DNA from: an uncultured Bacilli bacterium
GTDB lineage: Bacteria > Bacillota_I > Bacilli_A > RF39 > UBA660
DNA: 64,000 nt
Assembly (NCBI GenBank): GCA_910579535.1
Contig: CAJTUR010000001.1
Span: forward strand, 1-64,000
Direction: 5' to 3'
Of this stretch, positions 1 through 7,110 are shown in pieces (position 1 is the first letter of the stretch; each line of letters starts with the position of its first letter). Made by a program: the position numbers and the translations under genes. The notes below the pieces were generated by a model, which saw only the letters and a program-made list of their open reading frames with translations, was not told where the DNA came from and made no database searches.

Positions 1-197
1 ATTTTTAAATATTTTAACTCTATTGGTTTCAATTTATCGTGTATACTATTTGTAAATTCTCCACATATAGGACATCTCTGTTTCTTTGTTTTACTTTCTA
101 CATAAATTATTTTTTTCATTTCTTTTTCCTCACTTCTTTCTTCTATTTTTGTTATTTTATAATTTTCTAATTTTAACAATTTTTCTACTTCTTTCAC
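1..197 (-). CDS. ISL3 family transposase, N-terminal fragment
   Basis: Only about the first 65 codons are in the window. The GTG start at 197 follows a strong GGAGG site at the usual distance. The peptide starts VKEVEKLLKLENYKITKIEE and then has a CPICGEFTNSIHD segment. That is the first half of the N-terminal zinc-binding domain of ISL3 transposases (CPxCG, then a conserved S-x-x-x-H-D/S). The catalytic DDE core lies beyond the window edge. The call rests on the zinc-finger pattern and the IS-like flank. Too short for ORF callers because it runs off the edge. Confidence 0.6.
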   Translation of the reverse strand, partial: MKEVEKLLKLENYKITKIEERSEEKEMKKIIYVESKTKKQRCPICGEFTNSIHDKLKPIELKYLK

Positions 198-236
198 TAA
201 CTTTCCACCTCCTTTTCTAACAATCAAATATTATAC

Positions 237-268
237 AAAAAAAAGAGATAACTTTTACTCGTTATCTC
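237..268 (-). terminator. Intrinsic terminator upstream of the transposase
   Basis: A perfect 8-bp stem (GAGATAAC / GTTATCTC, 245-268, 8-base loop) is followed on the minus strand by eight T (complement of 237-244). It would stop readthrough from the ldh/cat operon into the transposase, a usual IS feature. Confidence 0.7.
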
Positions 269-357
269 CCCACTAGATTATTTAGTTTTGTTAGAAAAAC
301 TCCCCACTAAAATTTCTTAATGTTTATTTTTTTCTCCCCACTAAATTATCTAGAGCC
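266..357. repeat. Three tandem 34-bp units with conserved CTCCCCACTA core
   Basis: CTCCCCACTA begins at 266, 300 and 334, an exact 34-base spacing. Units 1 and 3 also share the following 10 bases (AGATTATTTAG against AATTATCTAG); unit 2 is more diverged. The first unit overlaps the right arm of the terminator hairpin and the last overlaps the stop codon of the acetyltransferase gene. Likely transposase-binding subterminal repeats of the IS. Confidence 0.6.
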
Positions 358-939
358 CAAAAATTGACCTATGTGTGCTCCATCTACAAAACCATGATGA
401 CTCATTATCATTAAGTTTGTATAAACGTGATGATCTATAAAAATAAATTTATCCCATATTAATTGAGGAATGGTGAGATCTTTTTCATAAGGACTTATGA
501 CACTAGTAAAATTAAACCAAGGTTCACAGGATAACCATACTACATTTTGTTGTTCTTCCTCTTTATAGTCGCGTTTTAAAAATTTATCTTTTATTTTAAT
601 GTAGTCTTCTATAAAAGCCTTATAATCCTCTTTCAAAGGTACTGTAAAGAATCCTATGGTTCCATCAGAGTATTGTTCAGTGTAGCTAGGATTTATTTTG
701 TCATATTTATAAAAATTATTCTCTTCAAAGCGGTATTTAAATTCTTCTACTTCGTTTAAGGCATGACATAAGTAATAACCCATTGTAGCATAAATATGTT
801 TTTTTTCTTGGCACAGTTTATAAATGTTTGTTATGTCTATTCTTGTCGTGACAAAACTAAAAGGATTGTCTTTTTTGTGAAACATATTAAATATATCTTG
901 TTTGTAAAAATTTTCAATTCGTTGTTTCATTAACCTCAT
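346..939 (-). CDS. CatA-like (chloramphenicol acetyltransferase family) O-acetyltransferase, 3' end truncated
   Basis: The 197-aa protein has the CAT fold signature near its C-terminus, MSHHGFVDGAHIGQFL, which contains the catalytic HHxxxDG motif; the acetyl-CoA-dependent enzyme uses the second His as base. N-terminal segments typical of the family are present (FSFVTTRIDIT, YYLCHALNEVEEFKYR). Family members normally run 15-20 residues past QFL with a helix ending near LQ. Here the last three codons (GSR) and the stop come from the IS-like repeat unit, so the gene looks cut by insertion. Start ATG 939 has a GAGG site; an alternative ATG lies at 930. It overlaps the end of ldh by 26 bases and is probably translated from the nudix-ldh transcript. 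The acetyl acceptor cannot be told; many CatA-like proteins do not confer chloramphenicol resistance. Confidence 0.75.
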   Translation of the reverse strand: MRLMKQRIENFYKQDIFNMFHKKDNPFSFVTTRIDITNIYKLCQEKKHIYATMGYYLCHALNEVEEFKYRFEENNFYKYDKINPSYTEQYSDGTIGFFTVPLKEDYKAFIEDYIKIKDKFLKRDYKEEEQQNVVWLSCEPWFNFTSVISPYEKDLTIPQLIWDKFIFIDHHVYTNLMIMSHHGFVDGAHIGQFLGSR

Positions 940-1834
940 TCACCGCCTCTTTTATAATATTGATTGAATGAATTAGTTTTTCTTTTTCTTCTTCATTTAA
1001 AGGAATAAATAATTTTTCTTGAACACCGTTTTTATTGACAATAGCTGGTGTAGAAATGCATACGTCGTTTTCTTTATCGTAAGAAGAAACCGATAGTATT
1101 GCATTTTGGTCTTCTAAAATGGCATTTGTAATGTTTGTTAAACAGATGCCTATGCCATAAGCAGTGGCTCCCTTTTTTTTGATAATCTCATAAGCGGAGT
1201 TTCTTACGTCTTCTTCAATCGCTTTTAATTCTTCTAGTTTTAGAAATTCATTTATATTTTTTAGACCAATTGATGCGTTGCTCCAAGGAATAAATTCGGA
1301 ATCCCCATGTTCTCCTATGACATAAGCTTCAATGTTATTGGGATTGATGTTTACTTTTTCACTTAAAAGATAGCGAAGTCGAGCTGTATCTAAAGTGGTG
1401 CCAGAACCTATGACTTTATTTGGTACAGATTTAGAATATTTTAAAGTTAAATAGGTCATAACGTCTAAAGGATTGGTGGCGACTAAATAGATGCCTTTAA
1501 AATTTGTTTTTGTAATATTATCAATAATGGATTTAAAAATGACACTATTTTTATGGATTAGATCCATTCTTGTTTCTCCTATTTCTTGATTGGCGCCTGC
1601 TGCTATTACAATAAGACTTGCCTCTTCACATTCTTCATATCCTCCTGCTCTTACTTTAATTTTACTGTTAGCAAATTGGGTACAATGGTTTAAGTCTAAG
1701 GCTTCACCACTTGCTTTTTCAAAATTGCGGTCAATTAAAACAAGTTCTTGGACAAATGTTTTTTGATTGATTAAGGAATACGCATAAGCCATCCCTACAT
1801 TTCCACAACCGATTAATACGACTTTATTTTTCAT
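914..1834 (-). CDS. ldh: L-lactate dehydrogenase
   Basis: 306 aa, family length. It reduces pyruvate to L-lactate with NADH, regenerating NAD in fermentation. The N-terminal Rossmann motif is VVLIGCGNVGMAYA, with an acidic residue after the second strand (LVLIDRN). The substrate loop reads AGANQEIGETRMDL, where Gln marks lactate rather than malate specificity and the Arg of GETR closes over the substrate. VATNPLDVMTYL and the catalytic His in GEHGDSEF follow. The start has an AAGGAAC site. The gene begins 2 bases after the nudix stop and overlaps the cat-like gene downstream, so the three form one minus-strand operon. Confidence 0.93.
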   Translation of the reverse strand: MKNKVVLIGCGNVGMAYAYSLINQKTFVQELVLIDRNFEKASGEALDLNHCTQFANSKIKVRAGGYEECEEASLIVIAAGANQEIGETRMDLIHKNSVIFKSIIDNITKTNFKGIYLVATNPLDVMTYLTLKYSKSVPNKVIGSGTTLDTARLRYLLSEKVNINPNNIEAYVIGEHGDSEFIPWSNASIGLKNINEFLKLEELKAIEEDVRNSAYEIIKKKGATAYGIGICLTNITNAILEDQNAILSVSSYDKENDVCISTPAIVNKNGVQEKLFIPLNEEEKEKLIHSINIIKEAVNEVNETTN

Positions 1835-1836
1835 TT

Positions 1837-2430
1837 TTATGTTCCTTTCTTAAAATTAATATAGCGTTCGATTAAATCTGGATCATTTTGATTTTGGGGC
1901 AAATTTGATATAGAAAAAAATTCCATTTTTTTAGATTCTTCATCCCATTTAAGGTTTCCTGTGTATTTATTTGTATAGTATAACATCGTATTATTGATGA
2001 CTACGTCTCCGTTTGGATAATTGTTTTGTCTTGAAAGACCTGATACTGGAGCAATCAATTTTAAGTCACTTTCTAAAATATCTAGATTGGTTTCTTCTTT
2101 TGTTTCTCTTATAATGGTTTCTTCAAATCGTTCTCCTAAATTCTGACAGCCACCTGGTAAGCCCCATTTTTCTCTGTCGGCTCGACTTTGAAGTAATATC
2201 TCACCTTTTTCATTTTCTATTATAATGGCCGCTCCATCCTGTAATAAAACAAAATCATGTTTTAAAGCACCCAAACACATTCTTGTAAAAACTGGGTAGC
2301 CTATATCGTTTGCTAATTCTATTTTTTCTTCTGTGGACAATTCTTTTATTATTTTTATCCATTCTTCATAAGCTATTTTTTGTCGTTCTTGTGCGTTTAA
2401 TTTTTTTATTTTCTTTATTTGGTCTTTCAT
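1837..2430 (-). CDS. NUDIX hydrolase
   Basis: 197 aa. A helical N-terminal extension of about 60 residues precedes the NUDIX fold. The NUDIX box is readable as GCQNLGERFEETIIRETKEE (G-x5-E-x7-RE-x-x-EE), preceded by WGLPGG; the final box glycine is Asn. The metal-binding REx2EE glutamates are intact, so hydrolysis of a nucleoside diphosphate-linked substrate is expected, but specificity is not readable. First gene of a probable operon with ldh and the cat-like gene. The extension resembles that of many Firmicute housekeeping NUDIX proteins. Confidence 0.88.
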   Translation of the reverse strand: MKDQIKKIKKLNAQERQKIAYEEWIKIIKELSTEEKIELANDIGYPVFTRMCLGALKHDFVLLQDGAAIIIENEKGEILLQSRADREKWGLPGGCQNLGERFEETIIRETKEETNLDILESDLKLIAPVSGLSRQNNYPNGDVVINNTMLYYTNKYTGNLKWDEESKKMEFFSISNLPQNQNDPDLIERYINFKKGT

Positions 2431-3280
2431 TTTCTATCCTCTTTAAAACTATTTTATCTTATTTTGAGTCTCTTTTCTATCTTCTTTTTTTTCATTTTAC
2501 ACTTTTTTATTTTCATTCGTTTCTTAAAGTCTCAATGAAAGCTTTTTTTACTTTACCATTGGCTTTTAAAATACTTATTTTTTTATTCTTTCGATTCACA
2601 ATTTGTTTGGATAAAGAATTATTTTCTTTGGTTTCTCTATAATAAGCTGTTCCTATATTTTATAGTTTTTTTATTAAGTATTGATTATACCATCATTTTT
2701 TTCCTGTTAATGCATTAATTTCTCGATTGTTTTTTGTTCTATGTATAAAACTGTCTTACTTATTTTTTCAAGCACATATTCGGCTAAGGAAGGATTATAA
2801 CCTAAAATATTTTTAAATTATTTAATATTGTATTTATAATATTTCTTATTTATTTAGTGAAAGACATTTTTAATTTATACTAATGATATTCTTGAAAAAA
2901 ATCCAAACAATAATGATTAAATTAAAACGAAAAACTTAGTAGAAAAGCAAAATTATAACTCCTCTTGCATTATACTATTAAAAAAACAAAGAGTATTAAA
3001 AGTTAGTGAAAATATATTAAATTTTGGATGTGTTAGAATTAAAAAACATGCAAAAAGAGTACGAGATTTATCTTTTTCATGATAAAGTCACATACCTATA
3101 TTTTAGTTTTATGTTGAAATTTTACTCAAAAGCCAATATATACCTATTTCTCTAACTAAATTTAACGACTTATATCTTGCTCTTAAAGAATCGGAAGTTC
3201 TGAATTTCAATTTATGCACAAAGAAAAATATTTGTATTTAAAATAATAAAATGATACAATACATAAAAGAGAGTGTTTAT
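2431..3280. other. Intergenic stretch, no intact gene seen
   Basis: About 850 AT-rich bases. The only coding-like trace is on the minus strand at about 2707-2817, an open stretch (LGYNPSLAEYVLEKISKTVL then about 12 residues) with no start codon; it could be a remnant. The open frame at 2310-2642 on the plus strand is antisense to the nudix gene and is T-rich noise. No RNA gene or clear terminator was recognised. Confidence 0.4.
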
Positions 3281-4441
3281 ATGAAAAAAATTAATGTTCC
3301 TTCATTTGAATTTGAAAGAAAAACCCAAGCATTTAATAAATACATAATAAGTCCAATTGCATTAATTACAATATTTTCTTATACGTTTTTTGTACTTATT
3401 TTTCATTTATTTTTATGTTCTTTATTTAATGTTATAAGTACTATGTTATTAGATTCTATAATTTTGAGTATTATTCCTATTATTTTTTTAATTATTTTAG
3501 TTTTCGTAAAAATATTTCCATTTCTTAATTCTCTTTTATATTCCTATAAGTTTGAAGAAAATAAAATAATAAAGGGAAAGATATTAAGCGGCGCCATTAC
3601 TAATTTAAATGATTTAGCGATAGAGGCCACTTTACTTTCTTATATGTTCGATCATATTGGACAGAGAGAGTATCGAACAGGAAAAGCAACTTTAAGTTTG
3701 TTCAGAATCCTCAATTTAATCTCAATCAATATGAATAAGGAATTAGTAGAAAAACTCTTTGATACTGAGGTTTATAAAAAAAGAGTTTTCATTAATCCTA
3801 AGTTAATTAAAGAAAAAAAATACACTCTTCATTATCTTTGTGACAATAATAAAAAATTAGTCATACCCAAAATTTATGAAGGAATGGATGTAAACTATTC
3901 AAAAAAAAATACCTCCTTTATTTCTCGAATTGTCGTGGGAAGTTTTATTCTTTGGTTTTTTTTATTCTCATTTTCGATGATAGATTTATTAATAGGTATT
4001 CAAAAAAATCCAGTTTATAAAACGAATATTGTAGCAACTTGTTCAGAAATCACTAATCAATTAGACCTATTTGATTATGCAAAAGTTCATAAATCAAGTA
4101 ATATATCCCATAATTGCAGTTTTGAAAAAAAAGTGATAAGTAAAGAAAATGATTCTTATAAGTATTCTAGTATTCGTTATGGAATGGATAAAAATGGCAA
4201 TATAGTAGATTTAAATTTAGACTTATTTTATAATCAAAGTAATTACAATCGCAATGAATTAAAGTATATTTTAAAGTCTACTTTTATAAACTTGACTGAA
4301 GAAGAAATTAATAGTTTTATAGAAAAAGTAAATGAATGTTTAGATACTAATTACTGTTCTTATAATACTAAACTTACCAATAAAGATTTTATAGTGTCTT
4401 TTGATAGGAGCAATAATTTTATTCATGTACATACTATTTAA
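3281..4441 (+). CDS. Unrecognised membrane protein with C-terminal extracytoplasmic domain
   Basis: 386 aa from ATG 3281, which has a GAGAG site 6 bases upstream; an ATG at 3251 has none. Visible layout: a short basic N-terminus, two hydrophobic helices at about residues 23-50 and 55-85, a cytoplasmic-looking charged region, a third helix at about 218-240 (FILWFFLFSFSMIDLLIGI), then about 145 polar residues with four Cys (near CSEITNQ, HNCSFEK, NECLDTNYCS). The paired Cys suggest a disulfide-bonded outer domain. No family was recognised. It lies alone, head-on to replication, between two non-coding stretches in a region of mobile-element debris, so it may be accessory DNA. Confidence 0.6.
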   Translation: MKKINVPSFEFERKTQAFNKYIISPIALITIFSYTFFVLIFHLFLCSLFNVISTMLLDSIILSIIPIIFLIILVFVKIFPFLNSLLYSYKFEENKIIKGKILSGAITNLNDLAIEATLLSYMFDHIGQREYRTGKATLSLFRILNLISINMNKELVEKLFDTEVYKKRVFINPKLIKEKKYTLHYLCDNNKKLVIPKIYEGMDVNYSKKNTSFISRIVVGSFILWFFLFSFSMIDLLIGIQKNPVYKTNIVATCSEITNQLDLFDYAKVHKSSNISHNCSFEKKVISKENDSYKYSSIRYGMDKNGNIVDLNLDLFYNQSNYNRNELKYILKSTFINLTEEEINSFIEKVNECLDTNYCSYNTKLTNKDFIVSFDRSNNFIHVHTI

Positions 4442-5118
4442 GGATAACTAACTTTTTTGATAAACGTTATATATAAATTGAGTTATGATATAACTTTGCT
4501 AAAATTCAGAAAGAAAATTAGAATATTAAATAAATATATCTATAAAAACTACACCATTTCATAAACTTTTTGTTGCATGATATTCTTGTAAATCCATAGA
4601 ATATGCATTTTTTTCATATTTTGTAAATTATTTTTATATAAATATTCCACTTTGTCAAGCCACTATTAACGCCATTTTTAAATATTAATTCTAGCATTTC
4701 TAACTGTATTTATTTTTTCTTCTTACAAATGATAATATAGATAATTTTTTCATGCAACGTTCTAAAATGTTTTTGCTCTTTTTATAATTTTTTTAAAGTA
4801 TCTAAAAACTATTTCTTTTATTTCTAATTACTGAAACTTGTTCTCTATACTAATAATTATTTTTTCAAGGTCAATACATTCTTGTAAAGTATGTAACTAT
4901 TAATTCACAGATAAATATATCATTATTATACATATTCTTATTTATATTCGTTTTATTTTGAGTGTACACATGTCTGACAAAACAAGTTTTTTATTGGGAG
5001 AAATAAAGCTTTGGAAATTAAAAAAAATGGAATATCTTTTTTTAGAAAAATCTATTCGTTGATTATCATTATACTTTGTAGGTGAACTTCTTATATCAAT
5101 TGAAATCAATTCTCATAG
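4442..5118. other. Intergenic stretch with no recognisable gene
   Basis: About 680 bases, extremely AT-rich. The minus strand at roughly 5050-5118 continues the decayed integrase with stops in every frame; an in-frame trace (ISIDIRSS) may correspond to the family GVEIRDV segment. Nothing else was recognised: no terminator with a clear T-run and no open frame above 40 codons with a ribosome site. Confidence 0.35.
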
Positions 5119-6020
5119 TTATCCTCCTGAATAATTATAAAATCTACAGTTCTTGATATTTAATTCATTATGTATAATTTTAAATGAATATCTGAGCAAG
5201 TCTGTTCTAGAATATCTCCCATCATTTTTAGTAAAAACTAAACTAACCTGTTTTCTATTTTTAGATTTATGCTTAAGTTCAATTATTTTATATTCAACAA
5301 TCTTACCATATTTATTTTTAATTTTTTCTAAATAATAATTATGATAGTTTTTTCTATATAATTTTTTATTACTTTCTTGATTCTTTTTGTAATTTTGCAA
5401 AGCTATTTTTAAAGTATCACAGATATAAACATCTCTACAACTACCTAAGTTTTAGTTGTGCCAAAGTACCATCTTCCGTTTTCATCTCTTTCCTTTGTAT
5501 ATACTGTTTTATTAACTTTTATTATCTGTTTTTCTAAATCTATATCATCCCAAGTTAACGCTAACACTTCTCTTGCTCTTATTCCTGTATAACATGTAGT
5601 TAGAAATGCACAAGTAAAAGTATAGTTATTTTTGAATTTCAATAGAATATTATCAATTTCTTCTTGAGTATAGATATGTTTTACATTGTTTTTTTACCTC
5701 AAAAGAATAGAAGCTTGTAACTGTAAATCAGCAGCCGGATTGTTTTCAATCAATTCAAAATAATAGGCAGCATCTCTTAATGAACTCCTAATTACCTTTT
5801 GATAATTTCTTAATGCATCTTTTGAATTTACTTTTTGAGCAATTCTAAGTAATGCTTGATTTAGAACATAAAAAGTTAGATATGCTAATCTATATTTACC
5901 TAATTCTTTTTTAATAGATTCAAATGCTTCAGAATACCTTTTGGCTGTTGAATATTTATAAATCAATTTCAAATTGATATTGATAAACTTTCCTCTTTTT
6001 CTTACATTCACTTTTCTCAT
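5119..6020 (-). pseudogene. Tyrosine recombinase (integrase of an ICE/Tn916-like element), broken into three pieces
   Basis: Three consecutive minus-strand pieces are colinear with one integrase. 5694-6020 starts MRKVNVRKRGKF (the arm-binding domain start), then jumps, apparently by internal deletion, into the SAM-like core-binding domain (ELGKYRL, ALRNYQKVIRSSLRDAAYYF). 5445-5693 reads NNVKHIYTQEEIDNILLKF and TCYTGIRAREVLALTWDDID, holding the first catalytic Arg, and ends in TAG after GTTKT. 5119-5432 continues in another frame as CRDVYICDTLKIALQNYKK to FYNYSGG. The second catalytic Arg region (HxxR) and the nucleophile Tyr are gone. It is a dead remnant of an integrated element; with the KilA-N gene next to it, it marks an old insertion between the left-arm genes and secA. 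Confidence 0.75.
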
Positions 6021-6088
6021 AAAATCATCCTTTCCTTTTCTATATAAAACAAAAGAGCATTAACATTATTTGTTAACACTCTTCTATT

Positions 6089-6969
6089 TTAATCAATTAA
6101 TAATTTGTCATCATCATTGACTTGTTTTTGTAATAATTCTAATTCTTTATTGTCTTTAAATACTTTCATTTGTCTTCTTGCAGAATTATTGATTCTAACA
6201 AGTCTCTCATTTTGAGGGACTTTTTCTTCAATCAATTCAGCATTCGTATTTTGAAGATTATTTAATATTACTAAATGCAGTAAATCAGTGTAATCTCTCA
6301 TATTTCCTTCTTTTGCAAGTTTCGGATTATTATCTCTCCATTCTTTAGCTGTCATACCAAATAATGCAACATTTAAAACATCCGCTTCCTCTGTATACAC
6401 AAATTTCTTTTGTGCATCCGAAAGAGTTGGAACTATATAAGTTTTTACTGCATCAGTATGAACTACGTAATTTAATTTAGATATTAATCTATTAGCTTGC
6501 CAATCTATTTTTTCTTGATATGCTTCATTAGTTTTTAATCTCTCAAACTCAGTTATTAAATATAATTTGAACTCTGTAGATAACCAACTAGCAAATTCAA
6601 AGGCAATATCTGGATGAGCAAAAGTTCCAATGCTATACCTTCCGCCCTTTGAGATAATACCTATTGCATTGGTTCTTTTAATCCATTGAGATGGGGACAT
6701 TGCAAAAGAATTTCTACCATACTCAGTTTTAATTTGGTCGAATTCGACCAAATTAAAACTAGGATTATTGTAGATTTTCTTCCCATAAACCAATATAATC
6801 AATAGTTGTAAGCCTTCTTAACCAATTCTTTACTGTAAAAGAAGGATCACTAGAATTTTGATACCTTGCCAAATCTGTTAATGAAATATAATTAACATTC
6901 CATTCTCTTAAAATTCCCACTTTATTTTCTTTTACAATTATTTCTGCTGTTACTTCATCTTTTTTTCAA
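6089..6969 (-). pseudogene. KilA-N domain protein, frameshifted
   Basis: The main frame (6089-6802) encodes most of a KilA-N domain: NNPSFNLVEFDQIKTEYG, FAMSPSQWIKRTNAIGIISK, GTFAHPDIAFEFASWLSTEF. It then has a helical C-terminal half with TAKEWRDNNP and NMRDYTDLLHLVILNNLQ. The domain's true N-terminus is upstream in another frame (NYISLTDLARYQNSSDPSF, NWLRRLTTIDYIGLWE). The two join if one A is removed from the A4 run at 6775-6778. A second one-base excess in an A7 run (6960-6966) separates this from a possible TTG start at 6969. KilA-N proteins are DNA-binding accessory or phage-related proteins. Next to the dead integrase, this is best read as a decaying cargo gene, though homopolymer sequencing error is possible. 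Confidence 0.7.
6725..6760. repeat. Perfect 36-bp palindrome inside the KilA-N gene
   Basis: The two 18-base arms are exact reverse complements with no loop, centred on GAATTC between 6742 and 6743. Reading outward from the centre the arms run GGTC, then AATTT, then AAAACT. It encodes FNLVEFDQIKT, a conserved part of the KilA-N fold. Confidence 0.9.
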
Positions 6970-6994
6970 TAGAGATTACCTCTCTTTCTTGGAA

Positions 6995-7018
6995 TTTAAA
7001 AGGATGTTTACATCCTTT
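6995..7018 (-). terminator. Hairpin in the secA-KilA-N gap, possible terminator
   Basis: A 9-bp stem, AAAGGATGT / ACATCCTTT (6999-7018), has a 2-base loop and a short T stretch on the minus strand. A second weak hairpin (CTTTGC / GCAAAG, 7078-7098) lies just after the secA stop. One of the two probably ends the secA transcript. Confidence 0.35.
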
Positions 7019-7110
7019 ATTTTTAGGGCATTTAAGCCATATTTTTAATTATTTACAAACAAATATAAATTTTTTAACTTTGCAAAATCTTCGCAAAGCC
7101 TTTATTTATC

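Larger units (their letters stand above)
1..357 (-). mobile_element. ISL3-like insertion sequence, upstream end (element continues beyond the window)
   Basis: The start of an ISL3-type transposase (1-197, minus) is preceded by about 160 bases of non-coding DNA holding a terminator hairpin and three 34-bp tandem units. On the minus strand the last unit begins GGCTCTAGATAATTTAGTGG, directly after the point where the neighbouring CatA-like protein loses its family C-terminus. A GGCTCT-type terminus is, as I recall, common in this IS family. The outer boundary near 357 is inferred from the break in the acetyltransferase gene. The other end and any target duplication are outside the window. Confidence 0.55.

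Noticed and set aside
266..357. Regular 34-bp repeats as a CRISPR array
   Set aside because: Only about 10-20 bases are conserved per unit, the units are contiguous without true spacers, and there are no cas genes. They lie at an IS end.
346..939. Calling the gene a chloramphenicol resistance gene
   Set aside because: Only the fold signature is shared; it is truncated, and CatA-like proteins often have other acceptors.
2310..2642. 110-aa Phe/Leu-rich open frame that looks like a membrane protein
   Set aside because: Antisense to the nudix start and T-rich intergenic DNA; no ribosome site. Pseudo-hydrophobicity comes from T-rich codons.
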